DNA from: Pseudomonas palmensis
GTDB lineage: Bacteria > Pseudomonadota > Gammaproteobacteria > Pseudomonadales > Pseudomonadaceae
Reading direction: 5' to 3'
DNA: 59,853 bases
Assembly (NCBI RefSeq): GCF_017848315.1
Contig: NZ_JAFKEC010000030.1
Location: forward strand, 1 to 59,853
In this document: piece after piece, positions 42,701 through 50,758 of the stretch
Layout: each line of letters begins with the position of its first letter
Position numbering within the stretch: position 1 is the stretch's first letter
Notes under the pieces: model-generated
Databases searched by the model: none
Seen by the model: the letters and a program-made list of their open reading frames with translations, nothing else
What the model was told of the DNA's origin: nothing
Position numbers and translations under genes: made by a program

Positions 42701-43628
42701 GACCAGCTACCAGATCCAGCGCCTGCGCGACAACGCCGACTGCGCCGACCAGGAGTTCGACGGCCTGCTCGAGGAAGACAACCCGGGCCTGAGCGTCAAG
42801 CTGGGCTTCGACGTCAACCACGACATCGCGGCGCCTTACATCAAGAAGGGCATTCGCCCACAGGTGGCGGTACTGCGCGAGCAGGGCGTCAACGGCCAGG
42901 TGGAAATGGCCGCGGCGTTCGACCGTGCCGGCTTCAACGCCATCGACGTGCACATGAGCGATATCCTCGCCGGTCGCGTCGACCTGAACGAGTTCAAGGG
43001 CATGGTTGCCTGCGGCGGCTTCTCCTACGGTGACGTGCTGGGTGCCGGTGAAGGCTGGGCCAAGTCGGCGCTGTTCAACAGCCGCGCCCGCGACGCCTTC
43101 CAGGGCTTCTTCGAGCGTAGCGACAGCTTCACCCTGGGTGTGTGCAACGGTTGCCAGATGATGTCCAACCTGCACGAGCTGATCCCGGGCAGCGAGTTCT
43201 GGCCGCACTTCGTGCGCAACCGCTCCGAGCAGTTCGAGGCGCGCGTGGCGATGGTCCAGGTGCAGGAGTCCAACTCGATCTTCCTGCAGGGCATGGCCGG
43301 TTCGCGCATGCCGATCGCCATCGCGCACGGTGAAGGGCATGCCGAGTTCGCCAGCGAAGAGGCACTGCTGGAAGCCGACCTGTCCGGTTGCGTGGCCCTG
43401 CGTTTCGTCGACAACCACGGCAAGGTCACCGAGACCTACCCGGCCAACCCGAACGGTTCGCCGCGCGGGATCACCGGCCTGACCAGCCGCGACGGGCGCG
43501 TCACCATCATGATGCCGCACCCTGAGCGGGTATTCCGTGCGGTGCAGAACTCGTGGCGCCCGGATGACTGGAACGAAGACGCCGCCTGGATGCGCATGTT
43601 CCGCAACGCGCGGGCCTGGGTGAACTGA
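39729..43628 (+). CDS. purL: Phosphoribosylformylglycinamidine synthase (large form)
   Basis: 1299 aa, the single-chain proteobacterial form. Fourth step of purine synthesis: FGAR plus glutamine and ATP to FGAM. Visible: N-terminal PurS-like part, two AIRS-like ATP-binding halves (for example [32 protein letters not shown]), and a C-terminal class I glutaminase with GVCNGCQMM (nucleophile Cys about 1138) and [15 protein letters not shown] element about 40 bases upstream may be its -10 box. The small YqfO-like gene follows two bases after the stop. Confidence 0.98.
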   Translation: [1299 protein letters not shown]

Positions 43629-43630
43629 GG

Positions 43631-43942
43631 GTGTTCAAACTCGCCTTCTTCGTGCCGCCCAGCCATGTGGAGCAGGTCAAGGCCGCTGTGTTCGCCGCCG
43701 GTGGCGGACGCATCGGCGCCTACGACAGCTGTGCGTGGCAGGTGCTGGGCCAGGGCCAGTTCCGTCCGTTGAGCGGCAGCCAGCCGTTCATCGGGCAGAG
43801 CGGGGTGGTCGAGCAGGTCGAGGAGTGGCGGGTCGAGCTGGTGGTGGACGATGCGCTGGTGGGGCCGGTAGTCGCGGCCCTGAAGGCGAGCCACCCCTAC
43901 GAGACCCCGGCCTACGAGGTCTGGCAGCTCGCTGATTTCTGA
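43631..43942 (+). CDS. NIF3/YqfO-like C-terminal-domain protein
   Basis: 103 aa from a GTG preceded by GAGG. It corresponds to the small inserted domain of NIF3/YqfO proteins standing alone: FKLAFFVPPSHVEQVKAAVF, GAYDSCAWQVLGQGQFRPL, SHPYETPAYEVW. The fold resembles PII-like domains; the molecular role is not known. It is probably co-transcribed with purL. Confidence 0.85.
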   Translation: MFKLAFFVPPSHVEQVKAAVFAAGGGRIGAYDSCAWQVLGQGQFRPLSGSQPFIGQSGVVEQVEEWRVELVVDDALVGPVVAALKASHPYETPAYEVWQLADF

Positions 43943-43957
43943 TTGGCAGGTCTGCCT

Positions 43958-44032
43958 CTTCGCCGGCAGGCCGGCTCCTACAGGGTTCATGTGCGACGCA
44001 ACACCCTGTAGGCGCCGGCCTTGCCGGTGAAG
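43958..44032. repeat. Inverted pair of REP elements between the NIF3-like gene and tatC
   Basis: CTTCGCCGGCAGGCCGGCTC followed by CTACAGGG (43958-43985), and an inverted copy CCCTGTAGGCGCCGGCCTTG followed by CCGGTGAAG (44004-44032). A BIME-like pair between two converging genes, likely acting as terminator for both. Confidence 0.75.
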
Positions 44033-44040
44033 AGCTCCGA

Positions 44041-44787
44041 TCAGGCAACCTCCATCGTCTGTTCCTGCTTGCGCTGCACCCCCGCACACGCCAGCAACCC
44101 CACTTCAAACAGTATCCACATCGGCACCGCCAGCAAGGTCTGTGAAAACACGTCCGGCGGGGTCAGCAGCATGCCCACCACAAAGCATCCGACGATCACG
44201 TAAGGCCGGCTCTTGCGCAGTGTCGCCACATCCGTCACCCCCGCCCACACCACGATGAAGGTGGCCACCGGTATCTCGAACGCCAGCCCGAACGCCAGAA
44301 ACAGCGCCAGGATGAAGTCCAGGTACAGGCTGATGTCGGTCATCATCGACACCCCGGCCGGGGTCACGCTGGCAAAAAAACCGAACATCATCGGAAACAC
44401 CACGAAGAACGCGAAGGCCATGCCGGCATAGAACAGCACGATGCTCGATACCAGCAATGGCAAGGCGATGCGCCGTTCCTTGCGGTACATCCCCGGTGCC
44501 ACGAACCCCCACACCTGGTGCAGCAGCACCGGCATGGCGACGAACAGCGCAGCCATCAGGGTCAGCTTGAAGGGCGCCAGGAACGGCGAAGTCACGCTGG
44601 TCGCGATCATGCTCGCGCCTTCGGGCAGGTAACGGCGCAAGGGTTCGGATACGGCGGTATAGAGGGTCTGGGCGAACGGGAACAAACCCAGGAACACCAG
44701 CGTGACGGCCAGCAGGCAGCGCACCAGGCGCCGCCGCAGTTCGGTCAGGTGGGCGGTCAGGGGCATGCCCGCTTGGGTATCAGTCAT
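44041..44787 (-). CDS. tatC: Sec-independent translocase subunit TatC (second Tat system)
   Basis: 248 aa with six membrane segments. MPLTAHLTELRRRLVRCLLA contains the conserved HLxELRxR signal-recognition motif; FAFFVVFP and LTPPDVFSQ segments fit TatC. It recognises twin-arginine signals. Its ATG overlaps the tatB stop by four bases. Being beside two Tat-signal lipoproteins and the T2SS cluster, it is probably a dedicated second Tat system rather than the housekeeping one. Confidence 0.95.
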   Translation of the reverse strand: MTDTQAGMPLTAHLTELRRRLVRCLLAVTLVFLGLFPFAQTLYTAVSEPLRRYLPEGASMIATSVTSPFLAPFKLTLMAALFVAMPVLLHQVWGFVAPGMYRKERRIALPLLVSSIVLFYAGMAFAFFVVFPMMFGFFASVTPAGVSMMTDISLYLDFILALFLAFGLAFEIPVATFIVVWAGVTDVATLRKSRPYVIVGCFVVGMLLTPPDVFSQTLLAVPMWILFEVGLLACAGVQRKQEQTMEVA

Positions 44788-45071
44788 GGGCAGGGTCCAT
44801 TGGTCGAAGTCGGGGTCGGCTGCGCCTGCAGGTTCACGCCCTGGCGCAGTTCCTGTTCCAGACGCCGCAGTGGCTCGGCATCCAGCTCCTGGGTCAGTGC
44901 CTGGGTGTCGAGCTCACGCTCCACCTGTGCACGCAGCGCCCCCATGGCACGCCTGGCCTGGCCCACGCCACGCCCCACGGTGCGCATCGCCACCGGCAGG
45001 CGTTCGGGGCCCAGCACCAGCAGCGCCACCACGCCCACCAGCAGCAGTTCGGTAAAGCCGATCTCGAACAT
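44784..45071 (-). CDS. tatB: Sec-independent translocase subunit TatB
   Basis: 95 aa. Starts MFEIGFTELLLVGVVALLVL followed by GPERLP, the TatB membrane segment and hinge, and then an amphipathic helix and a short tail. It forms the receptor complex with TatC. Starts within the tatA stop (TGATG) and overlaps tatC by four bases. Confidence 0.94.
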   Translation of the reverse strand: MFEIGFTELLLVGVVALLVLGPERLPVAMRTVGRGVGQARRAMGALRAQVERELDTQALTQELDAEPLRRLEQELRQGVNLQAQPTPTSTNGPCP

Positions 45072-45283
45072 CAGCTGCGTTGTTCCGGTTGCCCCTGCTG
45101 TACCTGCTGCACCGGGGCAGGGGCGTCCGGGGTGTCGGCCTGCGGGCCGTTGCCCATGGATTTGCGAAAGCCCTGGATCGCCTCGCCCACGTCCGCGCCC
45201 AGGCCCTTGAGGCGCTTGGTGCCGAACAGCATGAACACGATCATCAACACGATAACCAGTTGCCAGATCCCGATACCGCCCAT
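45071..45283 (-). CDS. tatA: Sec-independent translocase subunit TatA
   Basis: 70 aa. MGGIGIWQLVIVLMIVFMLF followed by GTKRLKGLG is the single membrane segment and FGTKRL hinge of TatA, which forms the transport pore. ATG 45283 is eight bases after GGAG; a GTG three codons earlier is an alternative. First gene of the tatABC operon, divergent from gspK. Confidence 0.94.
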   Translation of the reverse strand: MGGIGIWQLVIVLMIVFMLFGTKRLKGLGADVGEAIQGFRKSMGNGPQADTPDAPAPVQQVQQGQPEQRS

Positions 45284-45334
45284 GTGAAGCACTCCAAGGT
45301 CATGAAAAAGAAGGGTTTATCCTGCCTGCGCTTT

Positions 45335-45352
45335 ATGACGCAAAGGTGACGG
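45335..45352 (-). promoter_or_regulatory. Possible Pho box before tatA
   Basis: On the minus strand the sequence reads CCGTCACCTTTGCGTCAT, with GTCA repeated at 11-bp spacing, the pattern of PhoB half-sites, about 50 bases before the tatA start. Only the core half-sites match, so this is weaker than the site at 48608. Confidence 0.3.
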
Positions 45353-45424
45353 GCAACGCCTTTGCCATGTGCCTGAAACATCCGCCGTGTTGACTGGCCG
45401 CTCTTTGGCAGAGGTAGCGTGACG

Positions 45425-46390
45425 ATGGGTGGCAAGCGACAGCAGGGCGCGGCATTGCTGATGGTGCTGGTGGTGCTGGCGATGATCGCCGGTGGCCTGG
45501 CATGGCTGGTACAGGAGGGGCGCGCCCAGGTCGATGCGGTGCGCCTGGTGCAGCAGCGCGTGCAGGCGCGCGGGCTGGAGCGGGCCGGGCTGGCCTTTGC
45601 CGAGCAGGCCCTGCAAGACCCCAGTTGGCGTGCCAGCCCGCTGTTCTGGCAGGCGCTGCGTGGCCAGGCGCTGCCGTATGCGTTCGACGGCGGTTCGGCG
45701 ACCCTGCGCATCCGCGACCTGCACACCTGTTTCAACGTCAACAGCCTGGTGGGCGAGGATGCCGAGCGTGCCGAACGCCAACTGCAGTACCTGCTGGGCG
45801 GCGACATGGCCGCCGCCCAGCTGGCCCAGGCCCTGGCCGACTGGATCGACAGCGATCACCAGGCGCGTCGCGAGGGCGCCGAGAACGATCATTACCTGCG
45901 CCAGTCGCCGCCGCGCCTGGCGGCCAATCAGCTGATGCTGGACATGAGCGAGTTGAACCTGCTGCTGGGCCCCGACCCGCAACGCCAGGCCCGTTACCCG
46001 CAGCTGTGTGCGTTGCCCGAAACCACGCACTGGCGGCTCAATGCGAATGCGCTGAGCCTTGAACAGTTGCCGTTGCTGGAGGCGCTGTATGAGGGAAGGA
46101 TGAGCCGCTCACTGCTGAGCCGGGTGGTCACTGCACGCCCGGCCACCGGCTACCGGGATGCCGGCGCCTTGCGCCAGGCACTCGGTGCGCTGGACGATGC
46201 GACCTTCGAACGCTTGAGTGAGGGGTTGTTGCTCAACAGCGGGGACTTTCTGTTGCAGCTGGAGATCGAGCAGGACGCTCACGTGCTGCGCAGCCAGTAC
46301 CAGGTACATGCCCGTGGCGTGGTGCAGTGGCATGCCCTGGTGCCGGTGCAGCAGGTGCGGGTAACCCGGCGCGAATCGCTGCCCTGGTAA
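45425..46390 (+). CDS. gspK: Type II secretion minor pseudopilin GspK (XcpX)
   Basis: 321 aa. RQQGAALLMVLVVLAMIAGG is the prepilin-like signal, cleaved after Gly, with the missing Glu5 typical of GspK. The large globular domain (NVNSLVGEDAERAERQLQYL, DWIDSDHQARREGAENDHY) fits the family. GspK caps the pseudopilus tip with GspI and GspJ. It stands alone, about 4 kb from the rest of the T2SS operon and separated from it by two phosphatase-like genes. ATG 45425 is preferred over GTG 45419 for spacing from AGAGG. Confidence 0.92.
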   Translation: MGGKRQQGAALLMVLVVLAMIAGGLAWLVQEGRAQVDAVRLVQQRVQARGLERAGLAFAEQALQDPSWRASPLFWQALRGQALPYAFDGGSATLRIRDLHTCFNVNSLVGEDAERAERQLQYLLGGDMAAAQLAQALADWIDSDHQARREGAENDHYLRQSPPRLAANQLMLDMSELNLLLGPDPQRQARYPQLCALPETTHWRLNANALSLEQLPLLEALYEGRMSRSLLSRVVTARPATGYRDAGALRQALGALDDATFERLSEGLLLNSGDFLLQLEIEQDAHVLRSQYQVHARGVVQWHALVPVQQVRVTRRESLPW

Positions 46391-46411
46391 GGGCAGCGGT
46401 GCCGGTCGGGT

Positions 46412-48463
46412 CTAGACGCCGATTTCACCGCCATCGTTGCGCTGGATCACCACTGTCGAGGCGCGTGGGCGCACGGTGGTGCCGGCGGGGGTGACGGAGG
46501 TTGCGACGTCGGTCGACGGCCAGTTCTCCGGGTGCTGGATGTTGACGAAGATCGACTTGTTGTCCGGCGTGAAGGCGATGCCAGTCACCTCGCAGCCGTT
46601 GGGGCCGACGAAGAAGCGGCGCAGGTCGACCTGGTTCTGGGCATTGATCGGCACCTGCTTGCCGCTGGCATCGACCAGGTCGGTGGGGATCACCGCCAGC
46701 ATCTGGTCGTTGGTGTAGTCGGTCAGGGTCGATTCGCCGTTGTCGGTCTGGAACCACAGGATGCCGCGGCTATCGAAGCTCATCCCGTCGGGGCTGGCGA
46801 ACTGGTTGAGTTCGGTCAGCCCCGAGCGGTTGATGTCGGCGCTGCCGGCGGCGTTGGCGCCGAACACGAAGATGTCCCAGGTAAAGGTCAGGTGGTCGTC
46901 GCTGTCGTGCCAGCGGATGATGTGGCCATGCTTGTTCGGCCCGCGCGGGTTGGCGTTGTCGACAGTGGCCGGGGTGCGCTTGCTGTTGTTGGTCAGGGTC
47001 AGGTACACGTCGCCGTTGAGCGGGTTGACCGTGGTCCACTCCGGACGGTCCATAGGCGTTGCGCCCAGGGCATCGGCGGCGCCACGGGTGTTGAGGATGA
47101 TGCCCGGCAGGTCGGTGTACAGCGCGCCCAGGGTGGTGCCGGCCTTGGTGGTGGTGGCGACGTCCAGCAACAGCCAGTGGCCGCTGCCGTCGGCGTCGAA
47201 GCGCGCCACGTACAGTTTGCCGTCGTCCATGTACTTGGCACCGGTAGCCAGGCGGTTGCTCGGGTTGGCGTCGGCGGTGTCCCACAGGGCGGTGGAGACG
47301 AACTTGTAGAGGTACTCGTTGTTGGAGTCGTCGCCCATGTAGAACACCACCGGCTTGCCGGCTACCGGCAGCGCCGGGCAGCAGCCTTCATGGCGGAAAC
47401 GCCCCAGGGCGGTGCGCTTGACCGCACGGGTGCTGGCGTCATAGGGGTCGATCTCGACGATGTAGCCGTAGGTGCTGGCTTCGTTGCGGTAGTCGTCGGT
47501 GGCCGTCGCGCCGGTGGGGTCAAGAATGAACCGGGTGAACTCGCCGTCCACTTCGCTGGCATCGCCGGCAGCACTTTCCCAGGCGTAGTTGCCCTTGCTG
47601 GTGCTCACCCCGATGCGGCGCTGATCGTCCGGCACGGCGCCGCTGGTGTTGACGAAAATTCCTGGCCAGTTCTCTTCGCAGGTGAGGTAGGTGCCCCACG
47701 GGGTGAAGCCATTGCCACAGTTGTTGTTGGTGCCGCGGGCTTGGGTACCGGTGTTGGAGAACACGGTCTTGACGTGGTCGCTGCCGCGCAGCGGGCCGGC
47801 CAGGTCCATCAGCGTGGCGGTGGTGAATCGGCGGTTGAGCGGGTCGTTGTCGACCACTTGCCAGCGTCCGTTGACCTTGCTCAGGCGCACCACGCCGGCA
47901 CCGTGGGCGTTGATTTCCTTGCGCACTTCCTCGGCCGGGCGCTTGCCGCTGCCGTCCACGGTCGGGCCGGCCGGGTGCAGGGCGTCGGCATCGATGTACT
48001 CGAAGTTGATCGCCAGCAGGCCGTCGTCGGAGCTGCCGTTGATGGGGAAGAAATGCATGCCGTCATGGTGCATGCCCATGGCGTTGGCCTGGTCGGCGGC
48101 AGTGTTGGTGCCGTCGCTTTTCCACGGGTTGCCCGCGCTGTTCAGCGGTGTACCCCAAGGCGCCAGCACGTAGGCGCTGTAGCCGTCGGCGACCACGCAG
48201 GCGTCGGTGCGCGAACCGGCGATGGAGTTGAAGCCCAGCTTGAGTTTCGGTTTCTCGGGTTCCACCGGAGGGGTCGGCTTGTGGCTCGAGCCCCCGCCGC
48301 TGTCGAAGCAGCCGCTCAGGCCTGTCCCTGCAATCATCGCGATCGCGGCACCGAGGCTGCCGCGCACCACGCTGCGGCGGCTCAGGTAGGCATCCAGGAC
48401 AGTCGCCATTGGCAGGTTGCCACTGGTGTTGCGGTCCAGGTTGTCGCCGGTGTCTCGACTCAT
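46412..48463 (-). CDS. PhoX-family phosphatase, Tat lipoprotein
   Basis: 683 aa. YLSRRSVVRGSLGAAIAMIA is a twin-arginine signal and LSGC a lipobox, so it is a Tat-exported lipoprotein. The body is the PhoX (DUF839) beta-propeller with CGNGFTPWGTYLTCEENW, RHEGCCPALPVAGKPVVFYM and the GDVYLTLTNN segment. PhoX enzymes are calcium- and iron-dependent phosphomonoesterases active in phosphate starvation. Between gspK and the gsp operon it recalls the putida-group UxpB phosphatase reported as a T2SS substrate (from memory). Convergent with gspK; its upstream region faces a Pho-box region shared with the next gene. Confidence 0.9.
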   Translation of the reverse strand: MSRDTGDNLDRNTSGNLPMATVLDAYLSRRSVVRGSLGAAIAMIAGTGLSGCFDSGGGSSHKPTPPVEPEKPKLKLGFNSIAGSRTDACVVADGYSAYVLAPWGTPLNSAGNPWKSDGTNTAADQANAMGMHHDGMHFFPINGSSDDGLLAINFEYIDADALHPAGPTVDGSGKRPAEEVRKEINAHGAGVVRLSKVNGRWQVVDNDPLNRRFTTATLMDLAGPLRGSDHVKTVFSNTGTQARGTNNNCGNGFTPWGTYLTCEENWPGIFVNTSGAVPDDQRRIGVSTSKGNYAWESAAGDASEVDGEFTRFILDPTGATATDDYRNEASTYGYIVEIDPYDASTRAVKRTALGRFRHEGCCPALPVAGKPVVFYMGDDSNNEYLYKFVSTALWDTADANPSNRLATGAKYMDDGKLYVARFDADGSGHWLLLDVATTTKAGTTLGALYTDLPGIILNTRGAADALGATPMDRPEWTTVNPLNGDVYLTLTNNSKRTPATVDNANPRGPNKHGHIIRWHDSDDHLTFTWDIFVFGANAAGSADINRSGLTELNQFASPDGMSFDSRGILWFQTDNGESTLTDYTNDQMLAVIPTDLVDASGKQVPINAQNQVDLRRFFVGPNGCEVTGIAFTPDNKSIFVNIQHPENWPSTDVATSVTPAGTTVRPRASTVVIQRNDGGEIGV

Positions 48464-48535
48464 CTCTTCATATCCTTGTTGGGTGAAGTGGCTTCTACGG
48501 AAACCGGCACTGTAGAGAGCGAGTGTGATGATTGA

Positions 48536-48554
48536 TTGGCAGTTTTGTGAACAG
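48536..48554 (-). promoter_or_regulatory. Possible Pho-box-like site for the phoX-like gene
   Basis: On the minus strand CTGTTCACAAAACTGCCAA has two CTG half-sites with an AAAA centre, but the spacing is 12 rather than the usual 11 bases. It lies about 75 bases upstream of the phoX-like start. Confidence 0.35.
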
Positions 48555-48607
48555 ACCTTTAAGGAAATGAATCCTTACCATTTGATTTGGATGGGGTTTT
48601 GTACGCC

Positions 48608-48636
48608 CTGTCGAATAACTGCCATCAAACTGTAAT
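48608..48636 (+). promoter_or_regulatory. Three-repeat Pho box
   Basis: CTGTCGA (48608), CTGCCAT (48619) and CTGTAAT (48630) follow each other at exact 11-bp intervals with A-rich centres; the last two form an 18-mer differing from CTGTCATAAAACTGTCAT at three positions. A CACTAT -10-like element (48647-48652) starts ten bases after it, the expected distance for a PhoB-activated promoter. It would drive the phosphatase-like gene and, by read-through, gspC to gspN. Confidence 0.78.
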
Positions 48637-48691
48637 CCCCTCGCCGCACTATCCGCTGCGACAGTTGATCAGCCCGAGGGCGATGGAGTAG

Positions 48692-50332
48692 ATGGCGAGC
48701 ATGTACAGACGCGATGTGTTGGGCTGGATGGGCGTTGGCGCAATGGCGCCGCTGCTGACCGCCTGTTCCAGCCTGGCCACGCCGTCGACGGCAGAGGCCG
48801 GCACGGTGGAGCTGCTGTATTTCGCCGACACCCTGGATGCGCGCCAGCCCGGCATGCCCGTGGTGCCGGCGACGCGCCTGGGGCCGGTGAGCCACCTTGG
48901 CCAGGCACCGTGGATGAGCGGTATCAATGCCCGCCAGGGGCGTGCCGAGCTCAACCCGCTGCTCGACGCCAGCCTTGCCGAAGGCGTACAGACCGGCGGG
49001 TATGCGGTGTTGGGTGCCCTGCTCGAACAGCTGCGCGAGGCGGCGGGGCGGGGCAACTGCCTGACCCTGGAAAATGGCCAGGGCTGGAACGGCAGTGGCC
49101 TGGCCTACCTGACCCAGGGCGCCAGTGGCGTGCAGGGCAGCCGGATGCTGGGCAGCGAGGTACGCGTGAGCAGCGATGAGCGGGTGCTGTGGCCGCGCCA
49201 GTGCGCCGGCCTGTATCGCCAGTACGGTCAGGCCGTGCTTGGTGCGGGGCTGGCCCCCGAACGCGCCCAGGCCCTGGGCACGCCGGCCTTCACTGTGCTG
49301 CACCGCGGCGGCGTGCGGGTGGCGGTGGTCGGCATTACCGACCCGTACGCCCGCGACCAGAACGCATCCCTCAAACAGTGGTATCAGGCGCTGCTGCCGG
49401 CCTTCGAACAGGCACGCCAGGCGGCGGACCTGGTGATCGCCCTGGCGGACGTGGGCACCGGCCCCGGGCTGTGGCTGGCCGAGCGTCTGAACGACGCCGA
49501 CCTGCTGCTGTGCGCCCGTGGCCAGGACCTGTGGCCGCAGCCTGTTTCGGTACTGCAGGCCAGCGGCAAGCAGGTGCCGGTGCTGCTGGCCGGCAACCGT
49601 GCCAGCGGCGTGTTCGCGGTGAACTGCCTGCATCGCGACGGGCGCTGGCAGTTCACCGCGCAGTTTCATCCCGCCTTCGAACACCGCCTCACGCCGGCTG
49701 CCCGCGCGCGGGTCGAGCCGTTGCGCGCGCAGTTGCAGCAACAGCGCGCCGGGCATGCCGCCTGGCTCGACCAACCCCTGGCGCAGGCACCGCAAAACCT
49801 GTGGCGACGCGATACCCGTGGCGGCAGCTGGGACAACCTGCTCCACCAGGCGCTGGCCGATGACAGCGGGGCACCGGTGCTGTTGCCGGGGCTGCGCTAC
49901 GACAGCCCGCTGGCGGCCGGCCAGCCGATCACCCGCGAACACCTGATCAGCCTCACCGGCAGCTACCCGGCCCCGGTGGTGCAGGTGCCGGCACGCCAGG
50001 TACAGCAGGTACTGGAAAACGCTGCCGAGCAACTGTTCGGCACGCCGCTGCTGCTCGACAACAGCCAGGATTTGCCGCGCTGGTTTGGCGCGCCCTGGCA
50101 GGTCAGCTACAGCCCGGGCGGCAAACGGGTCTCCGGGGTAGCCGCACAGGATGGCCAGTGCCGCACCTTCGGCCTGCAATTCGACAGCGACGCCGGCGAG
50201 CCACTGTGGCAGCGGGTGGAAGCATGGCTGGTGCAGCAGCCACCGGGCTGGCAATTGCCGCCGCTGGCCCTGCCGCAGGTGCGTTACGTCCAGGGCCACC
50301 CTGGCTGGCACCCGCGCGGGCTGGCCAGTTGA
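48692..50332 (+). CDS. 5'-nucleotidase/SoxB-type metallophosphatase-family lipoprotein with degenerate metal site
   Basis: 546 aa. MYRRDVLGWMGVGAMAPLLT and LTAC give a twin-arginine lipoprotein signal (Cys25). The body aligns by pattern with calcineurin-like 5'-nucleotidase/SoxB proteins, with a C-terminal 5'-nucleotidase domain (ITREHLISLTGSYPAPVVQV). Metal-binding motifs are altered: the usual DGGD(T)W-QGSG reads ENGQGWNGSG (about 126), the SHNG position reads ADVG (about 251), and GGHTHD reads CARGQD (about 273). Enzymatic activity is therefore doubtful. It follows the Pho box and its stop overlaps the gspC start, so it is co-expressed with the T2SS. In KT2440 a UxpA protein lies here (from memory). 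Confidence 0.75.
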   Translation: MASMYRRDVLGWMGVGAMAPLLTACSSLATPSTAEAGTVELLYFADTLDARQPGMPVVPATRLGPVSHLGQAPWMSGINARQGRAELNPLLDASLAEGVQTGGYAVLGALLEQLREAAGRGNCLTLENGQGWNGSGLAYLTQGASGVQGSRMLGSEVRVSSDERVLWPRQCAGLYRQYGQAVLGAGLAPERAQALGTPAFTVLHRGGVRVAVVGITDPYARDQNASLKQWYQALLPAFEQARQAADLVIALADVGTGPGLWLAERLNDADLLLCARGQDLWPQPVSVLQASGKQVPVLLAGNRASGVFAVNCLHRDGRWQFTAQFHPAFEHRLTPAARARVEPLRAQLQQQRAGHAAWLDQPLAQAPQNLWRRDTRGGSWDNLLHQALADDSGAPVLLPGLRYDSPLAAGQPITREHLISLTGSYPAPVVQVPARQVQQVLENAAEQLFGTPLLLDNSQDLPRWFGAPWQVSYSPGGKRVSGVAAQDGQCRTFGLQFDSDAGEPLWQRVEAWLVQQPPGWQLPPLALPQVRYVQGHPGWHPRGLAS

Positions 50333-50754
50333 TCAGCCCGGGCCGCGTGCTCGACGGCGTGCTGTTGAGCCTGGCCGGCTGGCTGGCTGCGCAGTGCGTG
50401 CTGCTGGCCGCCCGCGAGCCGCTGCCGGCGCCGGCCGCAGAGGCCGAACCGGCTGCGCTGCCCGGCCTGCTGGTCGGGCATTGGCAGGCGCCGCCGGCCA
50501 GTGACGCGCTGCCGCTCACGCGCTTGCCCGTGCATTACCTGGGCGGCCTCAAGGCCGTGCCCGCCAGCGCCACAGTGGTAGTGCTGCGCTACGAGCAGGC
50601 GGTGCGTACCTACGTTCGCGGCCAGCGCCTGGCACCGGGCATCGTGCTGCAGGACATCGATGACGATGGCCTGATTTTCGACAACCAGGGGCGGCGCGAG
50701 CGCTTGCCCTGGCCGCCACGGCCCGCCGTGACCGGCTTCAAGCGCCAAGGATGA
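50329..50754 (+). CDS. gspC: Type II secretion inner-membrane protein GspC (XcpP), short form
   Basis: 141 aa. A TTG start at 50329 overlaps the stop of the upstream gene; GTG 50347 is an alternative. One N-terminal membrane segment (VLLSLAGWLAAQCVLLAA), a proline/alanine linker, then the homology region that contacts the secretin (LPVHYLGGLKAVPASATVVV). The C-terminal PDZ or coiled-coil domain of typical GspC is absent. GspC links the inner-membrane platform to the secretin GspD, whose gene follows after four bases. Confidence 0.78.
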   Translation: MISPGRVLDGVLLSLAGWLAAQCVLLAAREPLPAPAAEAEPAALPGLLVGHWQAPPASDALPLTRLPVHYLGGLKAVPASATVVVLRYEQAVRTYVRGQRLAPGIVLQDIDDDGLIFDNQGRRERLPWPPRPAVTGFKRQG

Positions 50755-50758
50755 AGGG

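Noticed and set aside
39780..43520. Very long open frame (1246 codons) on the minus strand opposite purL, and similar ones opposite guaA, guaB, gspD, gspE and the phosphatase genes
   Set aside because: High-GC coding DNA opens antisense frames; the predicted proteins are low-complexity, rich in His/Gly/Gln, and lack ribosome binding sites and known motifs, whereas the plus-strand genes are unmistakable.
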